Shown: positions 31,395 to 39,861 of the stretch, in pieces
How the letters are laid out: every line of letters starts with the position of its first letter
How positions within the stretch are numbered: the stretch's first letter is position 1
NCBI RefSeq assembly: GCF_019655855.1
Contig: NZ_BPFX01000003.1
Coordinates: 507,525 to 571,524 of the forward strand
Direction of reading: 5' to 3'
DNA from: Pseudomonas paralcaligenes
Lineage (GTDB): Bacteria; Pseudomonadota; Gammaproteobacteria; Pseudomonadales; Pseudomonadaceae
Length of the DNA: 64,000 bases
Notes under the pieces: model-generated
Databases searched by the model: none
Seen by the model: only the letters and a program-made list of their open reading frames with translations
What the model was told of the DNA's origin: nothing
Made by a program: the position numbers and the translations under genes

Positions 31395-32564
31395 ATGAAC
31401 GCGCTGCATTACCTGAAATTCTTCCTGTTCCACGCCATCGGCCTGCTGGCCGTCGTCGCCATCCTGGCCGGCGGCGCCTGGGTCACCTTCGGCCTGCTCG
31501 GCGTGCTGGCCATCTACCTGATCGGCGACGCGGTCTGCGGCGACGACACCAGCACGCCGCGCTTCGAGCACCCCGGCATCCTTACTTTCCAGTTGTGGCT
31601 GGCCCTGCCGCTGCTAGCCGGCATCGTCTTCGCGGCGCTGTGGAGCGTGAGCATCGGCGACTTCCTCGGCTTCGGCGCCGCGCTCGGCCGGCTGACCGGC
31701 CACGACCTGCTCGCCGCCCGCGACGCGACCGCCGCCGGCCACCACGTCTCCACCTGGCTGCTCACCGGCCTGATGATCGGCATGATCGGAACCATCACCG
31801 CCCACGAGCTGACCCATCGCACCTGGGACCCGGTGTCCATGCTGATCGGCCGCTGGCTGCTGGCGTTCAGCTTCGACACGGTGTTCTCCATCGAGCACGT
31901 CTACGGCCACCACCGCTATGTGTCGACCACCGAGGACCCGGCCACCGCGCCGCGCGGTCGCAACGTCTACTGGCACATCCTGGCCTCGACCGCGAAGGGC
32001 AATCTCAGTGCCTGGAAGATCGAGAGCAAACGCCTGGCGCGTAAGGGCCAGAGCCGCTTCGGCTGGCACAACGCGGTGCTTCGCGGCCATCTGATGAGCG
32101 TCCTGCTGGTCGCCGCCGCCTACGCCATCGGCGGCGTCGAAGCCGCCCTGTTCTTCGTCGCCTGCGCGCTGTGGGGCAAGGCGCTGCTGGAGATCGTCAA
32201 CTACATGGAGCACTACGGCATGGTGCGCAACCCGGCCACGCCGGTGCAGCCGCGCCATTCCTGGAACACCAACCGGCGGATCAGCTCGTGGACCATGTTC
32301 AACCTGACCCGCCACTCGCACCACCACGCCCAGGGCGAGGTGCCCTACCAGGACCTGCGTCCTTTCCCGGACGCGCCGATGATGATCGGCGGTTATCTCA
32401 CCACCATCCTTGTGGCGATGATCCCACCGCTCTGGCATCGGCTGATGACGCCCAAGGTGCTGGCCTGGGACCGCGACCATGCCAGCGCCGAAGAGCTGGC
32501 CCTGGCCGCCGAGGCCAACGCGCGCAGCGGCATCGCCGCGCTGCGGCGGGGCGGCAGGGGCTGA
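31395..32564 (+). CDS. XylM/AlkB-type membrane di-iron hydroxylase
   Basis: The 389-residue integral membrane monooxygenase has the histidine boxes of the alkane/xylene hydroxylase family: HELTH at 137-141, HVYGHH (His168, His172, His173), NYMEHYG at 269-275 and HSHHH at 307-311, with about five membrane helices between them. It should hydroxylate a hydrophobic alkane or alkyl-aromatic, fed by the XylA-like reductase upstream. The substrate cannot be read. The start at 31395 has a GAGG at 31385; an earlier ATG at 31359 overlaps the reductase stop. Confidence 0.9.
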   Translation: MNALHYLKFFLFHAIGLLAVVAILAGGAWVTFGLLGVLAIYLIGDAVCGDDTSTPRFEHPGILTFQLWLALPLLAGIVFAALWSVSIGDFLGFGAALGRLTGHDLLAARDATAAGHHVSTWLLTGLMIGMIGTITAHELTHRTWDPVSMLIGRWLLAFSFDTVFSIEHVYGHHRYVSTTEDPATAPRGRNVYWHILASTAKGNLSAWKIESKRLARKGQSRFGWHNAVLRGHLMSVLLVAAAYAIGGVEAALFFVACALWGKALLEIVNYMEHYGMVRNPATPVQPRHSWNTNRRISSWTMFNLTRHSHHHAQGEVPYQDLRPFPDAPMMIGGYLTTILVAMIPPLWHRLMTPKVLAWDRDHASAEELALAAEANARSGIAALRRGGRG

Positions 32565-32565
32565 T

Positions 32566-32883
32566 TCAGTCGAGCAGCCACAGGCCCTGGTCGTCCTCGC
32601 GCACGGGCAGGGCCTGCAGCCTTTCACCGGCGCACGGGCCGGTCACGCACTCGCCGTCTTCGATGAGGAACAGCGCGCCGTGGTGGGCGCAGCGGATCAG
32701 GCTACCGCTGGCGTCGAGGAAGTCGTCCTCGCGCCATTCCAGCGCCAGGCCGCGATGGGGGCAACTGTTCAGGTAGACATAGGGCCGGCCGTCGCGGCGC
32801 ACCGCCAGCAGCTTGCGGCCCTGAACGGAAAAGCCCCGGCTGCGGCCTTCGACCAGCTCTTCCGGGGCACACAGGCGAATCAT
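32566..32883 (-). CDS. Rieske [2Fe-2S] ferredoxin
   Basis: The 105-residue soluble Rieske protein has ligands Cys41 and His43 (CPHRG) and Cys65 and His68 (CAHHG). It is of the size of dioxygenase ferredoxins or NirD-like proteins. The stop lies one base from the end of the convergent hydroxylase gene, so the two may be functionally linked, but it is on the opposite strand and a separate transcript. Confidence 0.88.
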   Translation of the reverse strand: MIRLCAPEELVEGRSRGFSVQGRKLLAVRRDGRPYVYLNSCPHRGLALEWREDDFLDASGSLIRCAHHGALFLIEDGECVTGPCAGERLQALPVREDDQGLWLLD

Positions 32884-32965
32884 GAGGAGCCTCCGTACCG
32901 GGGCGTAATGCTTTTCATGAAAGGAATGGCTATGTCCGAGTCAACGGCCGTTGGTGATCGCAAGC

Positions 32966-33038
32966 CCCTGTGGGAGCGGACTTGTCCGCGAACGGGGCTG
33001 ACAGAAAAGCTTCGCGGACAAGTCCGCTCCCACAGGGG
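32966..33038. repeat. REP-type inverted pair
   Basis: CCCCTGTGGGAGCGGACTTG faces its inverse CAAGTCCGCTCCCACAGGGG across about 25 bases, between ybaN and the Rieske gene. Confidence 0.88.
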
Positions 33039-33104
33039 CTCGGGACTCGCCAGCAACATTCGATTGGGACAGGGCGGGGATTATCCGTCAGGCGCGAAGC
33101 GATG

Positions 33105-33506
33105 TCAGGCGTCGCGCGGCGTAGGCGTGCTGTCCGGGCGCGACCAAATCCACAGGTTGCCGACCGCCATCCCGGCGATCACTGCGTACAGCCAGTAGCC
33201 GTGGGGCAGGGTGATCAGCATGATCGCCAGCGCCGCGAGCATCGACAGGCTGGCGGCGACCTTGGCGCGGCGGGCGACGGCCTTGCCGTTGCGCCAGTTG
33301 GCCAGGATCGGGCCGAACAGGCGGTGGTTCTCCAGCCAGCGGCTCAGCCGGGGCGAGCTGCGCGAGGCGGCCCAGGCGGCGAGCAGCACGAATTCGGTGG
33401 TCGGCAGCCCCGGCAGCACCAGCCCGACCAGGCCCACACCGAGGGAGGTGTAGGCCAGCAGGGCATACAGCAGGCGGACCGGCCGCGAGCGGGGCGTGGG
33501 ACTCAA
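33105..33506 (-). CDS. DUF454 (YbaN-like) inner-membrane protein
   Basis: The 133-residue protein has the DUF454/YbaN pattern: a first helix with SLGVGLVGLVLPGLPTTEFV, a WAASRSSPRLSRWL loop and two later helices (LSMLAALAIMLITLP; YAVIAGMAVGNLWIW). It starts with TTG at 33506, overlapping the hemO stop (TTGA), so it is translated with the haem oxygenase. DUF454 genes near haem genes are common in pseudomonads; function unknown. Confidence 0.85.
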   Translation of the reverse strand: MSPTPRSRPVRLLYALLAYTSLGVGLVGLVLPGLPTTEFVLLAAWAASRSSPRLSRWLENHRLFGPILANWRNGKAVARRAKVAASLSMLAALAIMLITLPHGYWLYAVIAGMAVGNLWIWSRPDSTPTPRDA

Positions 33507-34084
33507 GCGGCCTCGGCCAGCGCGTAGCTGTGCTGCAGCAGCACGCCGAAGCGCTCGAAGGCGGCCAGGGCGCCGGCTTCCGCTGCGCGGTCTTCTTCTT
33601 CGCTCAGCGGCAGCGCATCGAGGGTCTGGGTGAACAGCTTCCAGCCGGCGGCGCGGCCGCCTTCCGGTTCGCCCAGGTGGCGGGCGCCGAAGGTTTCGCT
33701 CAGGCCCAGGGCGGCGACCCGCTTGATCAGGAAGGCGGCGCCGAGCTTGGAGCCCTCGGAGACGAACAGCCAGCCCAGCGCCTCGGCGCGGGACAGGTCG
33801 GCGGGTGCGCCGGGCACCGGGGCCGGGATCGCTGCGCCCAGGTCGCCGAGGTCGGCCTCGGCCTGGCGGGCGCGGCAGCGGGCGGCCAGGTCGGGGAAGA
33901 GGGCGATCAGCTCGGCGTCCTGGTAGAGCGCCTGCAGTTCGGACTGGAACAGGTACTGGGCCTGTACGAAGGGGGTGAAGTTCTCGCGGCTGGCGAACGG
34001 GTCGTGCGCCTTGACGGCGTTGTCGAGTCGTTCGTGGGGCGCGTGGGTCGCCTGGTTGAGGCGCTGGGAGCGCAGCGTGCTCAT
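33503..34084 (-). CDS. hemO: haem oxygenase HemO/PigA
   Basis: The 193-residue haem oxygenase breaks haem to biliverdin, CO and iron in the cytoplasm. The proximal haem histidine is His17 (NQATHAPHERL), with YLFQSELQALYQ and the distal helix EALGWLFVSEGSKLGAAFLI clearly matching Pseudomonas HemO. Haem would come from the PhuSTUV system across the divide. The start at 34084 has AGGA upstream. It lies 125 bases after hxuA behind a motif shared with the hxuA promoter region. Confidence 0.95.
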   Translation of the reverse strand: MSTLRSQRLNQATHAPHERLDNAVKAHDPFASRENFTPFVQAQYLFQSELQALYQDAELIALFPDLAARCRARQAEADLGDLGAAIPAPVPGAPADLSRAEALGWLFVSEGSKLGAAFLIKRVAALGLSETFGARHLGEPEGGRAAGWKLFTQTLDALPLSEEEDRAAEAGALAAFERFGVLLQHSYALAEAA

Positions 34085-34117
34085 GCTGGGAGTCCTTTGA
34101 TCGGAGGGTGTCAGAAA

Positions 34118-34149
34118 GACGAGACGAACGAGGCGGCGGATAACGTAAA
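34118..34149 (-). promoter_or_regulatory. candidate ECF promoter of hemO
   Basis: The minus strand reads TTTACG, 11 bases, then CTCGTTCGTCTCGTC, ending 34 bases before the hemO start. The same two blocks with a 12-base gap lie upstream of hxuA (36899-36931). Recognition by HxuI is inferred. Confidence 0.5.
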
Positions 34150-34208
34150 GGACGCCGCCTCGCCCCGGCGGCGGGCGCTGTCGGGGCGGGACGGGTTTCA
34201 CGCCGGGA

Positions 34209-36839
34209 TCAGATGTCCCACACCAGATTGATGGCGAAGTTGCGGCCCGGCTGGGTCAGGCGCTCGAGGTTGGCCGGCGCGGTCACCGCCGCCTCGCCCA
34301 GGCCGCTCTCGCCGACGCTGGCGTAGCCGCGCACGTCGTCCCACAGCCAGTACTGCTTGTCGGTCAGGTTGTAGAGGCCGGCGTTGACGGTCAGGTCGTC
34401 GGTCAGGCGGTAGTAGCCGGTGAGGTCGAGGATGCCGAAGCCGGGGCTGGCGAACTGGCGGCTGGTGCCGTCCGGTGCGTTGAAGCTGGTGCTGTCGATG
34501 CGCGTCTTGCGCTTGACCAGGGTCCAGTTCAGCAGGCCGCCGAAGCGCTCCTGCTCGTAGCCCAGGCCGAACACGCCGGTCAGCGGGTTGACGCTGTTCA
34601 GCGGCTCGCCGTTGTCGTCGTTGCGGCCGCGGGCGTAGGCGATGCTGCCTTGCGCGTAGAGGCCGGGCAGGGCCAGATCCAGGCGGCCACGGGCCTCCAC
34701 GCCACGGATGCTGGCGTGGCGGATGTTGCGGCTCTGGAACTCGAGGCTGCCGGAGTTGGCCTGCAGCTGGTCCTCGTCGATGAAGTCGCGGTACTCGTTG
34801 TAGAACGCGGTCAGGCCGAAGCGGCCGCCCTCGAAGTTGCCGCGCAGGCCGGTTTCCAGGCCACGGCTCTTCTCCGGTTCGAGGTCGGGATTGGGCTCGA
34901 CGGTGTAGCCGCCCGCCAGGTTCTCGAAGCGGCCGTACAGCGCCTTGGCGGTCGGCGTGCGGAAGCCCTCGGCGTACTGGCCGAACCAGGTGTAGTGGTC
35001 GTCGAAGGCGTAGGTGACGCCGAGCTTGGGCGAGACCCGGTGCCAGGTCTTGTCGTCGTCGCTGTAGCCGGTCACGTTGGTGCCGTTGATGTTGGCGAGG
35101 AACTCGTCGGTCAGTTCGGGGCTCAGGCGGGTGTAGTCGTAGCGCAGGCCCGGCAGGAAGGTCCACTGGTTCCAGCGGATCTCGTCCTGCAGGTACAGGC
35201 CGTAGACGTGGATGGTCGGATCTGGGAAGTCGCTCTGGGTGGCGATGGTGTCGGAGGCGTTGGTGCTGATCGCGCCGACGGCGGGGCAGGCGGCGCTCAG
35301 CACGCGCAGGCAGACGCCCTTGCCGGAGCGCTGGCCGGTGACTTCCTGGCGCTTGAGGTTGAGGCCATAGGTCAGCAGGTGGTCGGTCGCGCCGAGGGCG
35401 AAGGCCTTGTCCAGCTGGGCGTCGAGCACCCACTGGCGGTCCTTGTAGTAGGTGTCGCGGAAGCGCATCACGTCGCGGCTGGCGATGCCGGTGAAGGGGT
35501 TGGCCGGCACGTAGTGCTCGCGGGTGCTCTGGTCGGTCTTGGCGATCTGGTAGTTCAGGCTCCACTTCAGGTTGTCGGCCAGCAGGCTGTCCAGCGCCAG
35601 GCGGTGCTCCAGGCCGAAGCGCTCGCGGGTGATGGTGTCGTTGCCGCTGCGGTCCCGGTAGTAGCCGGAGCCGACCCCGGGGGTGGGCGCGTTGAACGGG
35701 CCGCCGACCGCGCTGAGCTGGTCGGTGTCGCGGTCGTCCTCGTACTTCTCGTAGGTCAGCTGCAGGCGGTCGCTGTCGTTGTAGTTCCAGCCCAGCTTGG
35801 CCAGCAGGTTGGTGGTGCGCACGTCTTCCGGGTTGGCCTCGGTGCGGTCCAGACCGGTGCCGCCGGTGCTGCCGTAAGATTCGGTCTCGTGGCCGTTGCG
35901 CTGGGACAGGTGCAGCAGGGCGTCGAAGGCCTCGTGGCGGCCGGCGACGGTGGCCGAGGTGAGCCAGCTGTCGTCGGCGGAGCTGTAGCCGGCCTTCAGG
36001 CGGGCGCCGGCGTCGCGGCCTTCGCGGAGGATGTCGTCGGCGTCCAGGGTGAAGTAGCTGACCGCGCCGCCGATGGCGTTGCTGCCATACAGGGCGGAGG
36101 CCGGGCCGCGGAGGATTTCCACGCGCTTGACGATCTCCGGATCGACGTAGTTGCGGTGGGTCTGGGCGTAGGGGCCGTAGAAGAAGCTGTTGGGGATTTC
36201 CACGCCGTCGATCTGGGTCAGCACCCGGTCGCCGTCGATGCCGCGGATGTTGTAGCCGGTGATGCCGGCGCGCTGGCCTGCGCCGCCGACGGAGACGCCC
36301 GGCTCGTCGCGCACCAGCTGCTTGATGCTGTTGACGTTGTTGCGGTCCAGCTCGGTGCGGCCGCGCACGCTGACCGTGCTCGGCACCTCGTCGACGTTCT
36401 GGGCGCGGCGGGTGGCAGTGATGGTCTGCGGCTGCAGTTCCATGGCCCGCGACTGGCTGGCGCGTTGCAGTACGACGTTGTGCGGGCCGACCTGGACGAA
36501 CACCAGGCCGCTGCCGGCCAGCAGGCGGCGCAGCGCCTGTTCGGCGGAGAGGTTACCGGAGACGCCGGGCGAGGTGACGTTGTCGGCCAGGTCCGCCTGC
36601 AGGCCGACCTGCCAGCCGGTGACGTCGCTGAAGGCGTTGAGCGCGGCGCTCAGCGGCTGGCGCTGGATGTCGAAGCGGAAACCGGCCTGGGTCTGGGTGC
36701 TGCCCTCGGCGGCGCTGGCCACGCCGGCGGGCGCCGAGGCCAGGGCGATGGACAGGGTGAGCAGGGACAGGGCCCGCAGGGGCAGCTCTGCCGGGGCACG
36801 CAGGCGATCGAGGGTGGAGCGTCGGGAGGAGACGTTCAT
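34209..36839 (-). CDS. hxuA: TonB-dependent haem receptor with signalling domain (HxuA-like)
   Basis: The 876-residue outer-membrane receptor has a signal peptide (cleavage near ASA, residue about 43), an STN signalling domain (about 50-115; FRFDIQRQPLSAALNAFSDV), a TonB box/plug region (about 120-250; QTITATRRAQNVDEVPSTVS, RVEILRGPASALYGSNAIGG) and a 22-strand barrel ending in aromatic-poor WDI. It is third in an ECF sigma/anti-sigma/receptor set, as in P. aeruginosa hxuIRA, and is followed by hemO. HasR- and PhuR-type receptors are related; the STN domain and fecI/fecR neighbours favour HxuA. Confidence 0.85.
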   Translation of the reverse strand: MNVSSRRSTLDRLRAPAELPLRALSLLTLSIALASAPAGVASAAEGSTQTQAGFRFDIQRQPLSAALNAFSDVTGWQVGLQADLADNVTSPGVSGNLSAEQALRRLLAGSGLVFVQVGPHNVVLQRASQSRAMELQPQTITATRRAQNVDEVPSTVSVRGRTELDRNNVNSIKQLVRDEPGVSVGGAGQRAGITGYNIRGIDGDRVLTQIDGVEIPNSFFYGPYAQTHRNYVDPEIVKRVEILRGPASALYGSNAIGGAVSYFTLDADDILREGRDAGARLKAGYSSADDSWLTSATVAGRHEAFDALLHLSQRNGHETESYGSTGGTGLDRTEANPEDVRTTNLLAKLGWNYNDSDRLQLTYEKYEDDRDTDQLSAVGGPFNAPTPGVGSGYYRDRSGNDTITRERFGLEHRLALDSLLADNLKWSLNYQIAKTDQSTREHYVPANPFTGIASRDVMRFRDTYYKDRQWVLDAQLDKAFALGATDHLLTYGLNLKRQEVTGQRSGKGVCLRVLSAACPAVGAISTNASDTIATQSDFPDPTIHVYGLYLQDEIRWNQWTFLPGLRYDYTRLSPELTDEFLANINGTNVTGYSDDDKTWHRVSPKLGVTYAFDDHYTWFGQYAEGFRTPTAKALYGRFENLAGGYTVEPNPDLEPEKSRGLETGLRGNFEGGRFGLTAFYNEYRDFIDEDQLQANSGSLEFQSRNIRHASIRGVEARGRLDLALPGLYAQGSIAYARGRNDDNGEPLNSVNPLTGVFGLGYEQERFGGLLNWTLVKRKTRIDSTSFNAPDGTSRQFASPGFGILDLTGYYRLTDDLTVNAGLYNLTDKQYWLWDDVRGYASVGESGLGEAAVTAPANLERLTQPGRNFAINLVWDI

Positions 36840-36898
36840 CGGAGCTCTCTTCTGGTCAGTATTCGTCGCTGAAATGCGAATTAATAGCATTGGCATTT

Positions 36899-36931
36899 GA
36901 CGAAACGAACGAGCCCGCGAGATCGCGTAAA
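36899..36931 (-). promoter_or_regulatory. candidate ECF promoter of hxuA
   Basis: The minus strand reads TTTACG, 12 bases, then CTCGTTCGTTTCGTC, 60 bases before the hxuA start. It is nearly identical to the block upstream of hemO (14 of 15 in the CTCGTTCGT block). Confidence 0.5.
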
Positions 36932-36965
36932 AAAACTTGTGGGGGTGGGCTTTGGGAGACGAGCC

Positions 36966-37021
36966 GGTGCGCGCGGCGCACCCTACGGTTCGGGTGTGGG
37001 GTAGGGTGCGCCGCGCGCACC
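36966..37021. repeat. 21-bp perfect hairpin GGTGCGCGCGGCGCACCCTAC
   Basis: Two perfect 21-base arms, 36966-36986 and 37001-37021, are separated by 14 bases between hxuR and the hxuA promoter. It is a dispersed intergenic palindrome that could attenuate read-through from hxuR into hxuA. Confidence 0.85.
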
Positions 37022-37040
37022 ATCGGGTTTCAGGCGTGGC

Positions 37041-37997
37041 TCAGTCGAGGATCAGCACGCGCGGCAGTTCGTGCAGGCGCGAGGAGGTGACCTGGGCCAG
37101 CGAGCGCATCGCGCCGAGGGGATCGTCCAGCCGGTAGTTGCCGGTGACGTTGAGCGCCGCCAGGCGCTCGTCGGTGCTGATGATCCAGCCCGGGTAGTAG
37201 CGGCGCAGCTCGGCCAGCACCTCGCCGAGCGGGCAGTTCTCGAATACCAGGCGACCCTGCACCCAGGCCAGCTGGGGCTGGGCGCGCGTGGTATGGGTGC
37301 GCGCGCCGAAGCCGTCGGGGCCGATGCGGATGCTGTCGCCGGCGCCGAGGATCACGCTGGAGTCGTTGCGCCGGGTGCGCAGGTCCACCTCGCCGCGCTC
37401 CACGCTGACCTCGGCCTCGTCGTTCAGATAGCGCACGGCGAAGGCGGTGCCGCGCACGCTGACCTGCACCGGGCCGGCGTCCACCTCGAACGGGCGGCTG
37501 CGGTCGTGGGCGACGTCGAAGTAGGCCTCGCCATACAGCAGGCGGGTGCTGCGCCGGTAGTCGTCCATCCGGCTGGCGAGGGCGGTGTCGGTGTTCAGCA
37601 GCACGCGCGAGCCGTCTGCCAGCTGAAGTTGCTGGCGCTGGCCGACGGCGGTGACGTGGTCGGCCTGCAGGCGCTGCGGCAGGTCGCTCTGCAGCACCGC
37701 GGCGATGGCGAGCAGCAGGCCGGCCGCCGAGGCCGCGGCGCGGCGCGCCAGCCGGCGGCGCTGGCGCCGCTTCCGCTGGCCCTGCTGCTGCAGGCCGGCG
37801 GCGGCCACGTTGAGCAGTGGCGAGCCCCACATGCGGCTGGCCCGCTGGTAGGCGCGGGCGTTGTCCTCGCTGGCCTGCAGCCAGGCGTCGAAGGCGGCGC
37901 GGGTGTCCGCATCGGCATCGTCCAGCCGGATCAGCCAGTCCAACGCTTCCGAGAGGCGTTGCGAGTCGGCTGTCGGTTGCTGGGATGAAGCGGTCAC
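37041..37997 (-). CDS. hxuR: FecR-family anti-sigma factor HxuR
   Basis: The 318-residue protein has a cytoplasmic anti-sigma domain (DUF4880-like, residues about 12-60; ALDWLIRLDDADADTRAAFD), one membrane helix (about 88-104), and a periplasmic FecR domain (TDTALASRMDDYRRSTRLLY; VRGTAFAVRY) with a C-terminal STN-like part that would meet the STN domain of HxuA. It starts with GTG at 37997 preceded by GAGGA. It sits between hxuI and hxuA, all minus strand. Confidence 0.88.
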   Translation of the reverse strand: MTASSQQPTADSQRLSEALDWLIRLDDADADTRAAFDAWLQASEDNARAYQRASRMWGSPLLNVAAAGLQQQGQRKRRQRRRLARRAAASAAGLLLAIAAVLQSDLPQRLQADHVTAVGQRQQLQLADGSRVLLNTDTALASRMDDYRRSTRLLYGEAYFDVAHDRSRPFEVDAGPVQVSVRGTAFAVRYLNDEAEVSVERGEVDLRTRRNDSSVILGAGDSIRIGPDGFGARTHTTRAQPQLAWVQGRLVFENCPLGEVLAELRRYYPGWIISTDERLAALNVTGNYRLDDPLGAMRSLAQVTSSRLHELPRVLILD

Positions 37998-38058
37998 GCG
38001 GGAATCCTCGGGGCGGGGACGCTCATTGTCGTCCAGCGCCCGGCGGATGGGTAGCCTG

Positions 38059-38589
38059 TCACCTGGTTTCTTCCAGACGATCCAGCACGTCGATGCAGAT
38101 GGCCATGATCAGCTTCAGCTCCTTCTGCACCGTGCTCGCCGACACCTCCAGCTGCTCGGCGATCTCGGCGTAGCCGCAGCCGTTCAGCCGGCTGAGGATG
38201 AAGATCTGCTGCTGGCGCGGGGTCAGGCGCTCCACGGTGGAGCCCAGGCGTTCGAGCAGCTGCTCGGCGTGCAGGCCCTCCTCGGCGGAAGGCGCGCCGG
38301 AGGGCACCGCCTGCAGTTCCTCGTCGGAGATGTCCTCCATCAGGGTGCGCGACTGCATGCGCAGGTGGCGCAGGTGATCGAGGGCGAGGTTGCGTCCGGT
38401 CTGGAACAGGAAGGGCTCGAGGTGCTCCACCTTGCGCTGCAGCAGGGTGCGCGCCACGCGCAGGTAGGTCTCCTGGACCAGCTCTTCGGCGATGCTGGGG
38501 TTCTTCACCATTCTCGCCAGCGTGCGCAGCAGCGGCGTGCGTTGGGCGAGAAACACCGTATCGAGGTTGGAACTGCTCACAACATCCAT
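38059..38589 (-). CDS. hxuI: ECF (FecI-type) sigma factor HxuI
   Basis: The 176-residue iron-starvation sigma factor has region 2 (LVQETYLRVARTLLQRKVE ... GRNLALDHLRH) and region 4 (LTPRQQQIFILSRLNGCGYA with a downstream HTH SASTVQKELKLIM). It should direct transcription of hxuA, and perhaps hemO, when haem is bound outside. The ATG at 38589 is preferred over a TTG at 38598, and a Fur-box-like site lies directly upstream, so iron controls the system. Confidence 0.88.
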   Translation of the reverse strand: MDVVSSSNLDTVFLAQRTPLLRTLARMVKNPSIAEELVQETYLRVARTLLQRKVEHLEPFLFQTGRNLALDHLRHLRMQSRTLMEDISDEELQAVPSGAPSAEEGLHAEQLLERLGSTVERLTPRQQQIFILSRLNGCGYAEIAEQLEVSASTVQKELKLIMAICIDVLDRLEETR

Positions 38590-38595
38590 CTCGGA

Positions 38596-38614
38596 CAAAA
38601 TGATAATTATTATT
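38596..38614. promoter_or_regulatory. Fur box upstream of hxuI
   Basis: CAAAATGATAATTATTATT matches 15 of 19 positions of the Fur consensus GATAATGATAATCATTATC, 7 bases upstream of the hxuI ATG. Confidence 0.8.
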
Positions 38615-38728
38615 GTTCGGCGCGACGCACCGACACAACCCCGCCCGGCCTGGCATTCGGCCTCGCGCCCCTGTGTTCGGGCGGGCCGGGACTTGCCACG
38701 CCTCGGTTGAAGGATGATTCGCTTTAAA

Positions 38729-38743
38729 TAAAAATAATTCTCA
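38729..38743. promoter_or_regulatory. candidate Fur box upstream of phuS
   Basis: TAAAAATAATTCTCA matches 11 of the 14 fixed positions of the 7-1-7 Fur motif TGATAATnATTATCA, 65 bases before the phuS start in an AT-rich patch. Confidence 0.6.
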
Positions 38744-38807
38744 AAGCTATTTGTCCGGCGCTTGTTGATATGCTCTGTGCCGCTTCGAACCCTTCGCGAG
38801 GTACGCC

Positions 38808-39860
38808 ATGACCACTTCGACCCCCGAGCTGTACCGGGACTGGCAGCGCCTGCGCGGCGAGCAGCCCGGCCTGCGTGCCCGCGACGCCGCCGCCCGCCTT
38901 GGCGTCAGCGAGGCCGAGCTGACGGCCAGCCGCCTGGGCGTGGACGCCGTCCGCCTGCGCCCGGAATGGGCCGCGCTGCTGCCGGCGCTGGGCGAGCTGG
39001 GCTACATCATGGCGCTGACCCGCAACGAGCATTGCGTGCATGAACGCAAGGGCTTCTACCGCGAGGTGTCGCTCACCCCCAACAGCGCGATGGGGCTGGT
39101 GGTGTCCGCCGACATCGACCTGCGCCTGTTCCTGTCCGGCTGGGCCAGCGCGTTCGCCGTCGCCGAAGCCACCGAGCGTGGCGTGCAGCGCAGCATCCAA
39201 GTGTTCGACCGGCAGGGCGTCGCCGTGCACAAGGTCTACCTGACCGACAAGAGCGAAACCGACGCCTGGGCGCCGCTGGTCGAGCGCTTCCGCGCGGCCG
39301 GGCAGAGCGCCGAGCTGGACCTGCACGCACCGACCGAGCGCAAGGTGCCCCGAGCCGATGCCGAGGTGGACGCCGTCGCCCTGCGCGCCGACTGGGCGCA
39401 ACTGCAGGACACCCACCACTTCCACGCCATGCTCCGGCGCCACGACGTGGCGCGCACCCAGGCCCTGCGCCTGGCCGGCCGCGAGTGGGCCGAGCCGCTG
39501 GCCACGGCCGGCCTGACCGGCCTGTTCGAGGAAGCGGCGGCGCGCCAGGTGCCGATCATGGTGTTCGTCGGCAACCCGCACTGCATCCAGATCCACACCG
39601 GACCGGTGCACAACCTGCGCTGGATGGGCGACTGGTTCAACGTGCTCGACCCCGAATTCAACCTGCACCTGAAGACCGGCGGCGTCAGCGAGCTGTGGCG
39701 CGTGCGCAAGCCCAGCAGCGACGGCATCATCACCAGCTACGAGGCGTTCGACGCCGACGGCGAGCTGGTGGTGCAGCTGTTCGGCGCGCGCAAGCCGGGC
39801 GTGCCGGAGCGCGCCGACTGGCGCGAGCTGGCCGAATCCACCCTGGCTCTGGAGGCCTGA
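38808..39860 (+). CDS. phuS: cytoplasmic haem-trafficking protein PhuS
   Basis: The 350-residue HemS/PhuS protein has two structural repeats and carries haem to haem oxygenase. The haem-binding cluster His203, His204, His206 (QDTHHFHAML) corresponds to His209/His210/His212 of P. aeruginosa PhuS. It is the first gene of phuSTUVW with a GAGG ribosome site. HemO, its partner, is encoded in the neighbouring divergent transcript. Confidence 0.96.
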   Translation: MTTSTPELYRDWQRLRGEQPGLRARDAAARLGVSEAELTASRLGVDAVRLRPEWAALLPALGELGYIMALTRNEHCVHERKGFYREVSLTPNSAMGLVVSADIDLRLFLSGWASAFAVAEATERGVQRSIQVFDRQGVAVHKVYLTDKSETDAWAPLVERFRAAGQSAELDLHAPTERKVPRADAEVDAVALRADWAQLQDTHHFHAMLRRHDVARTQALRLAGREWAEPLATAGLTGLFEEAAARQVPIMVFVGNPHCIQIHTGPVHNLRWMGDWFNVLDPEFNLHLKTGGVSELWRVRKPSSDGIITSYEAFDADGELVVQLFGARKPGVPERADWRELAESTLALEA

Positions 39861-39861
39861 G

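Noticed and set aside
34650..36872. 740-residue plus-strand open frame opposite hxuA
   Set aside because: Val/Ala/Gly-rich antisense shadow of the receptor gene; no family signature.
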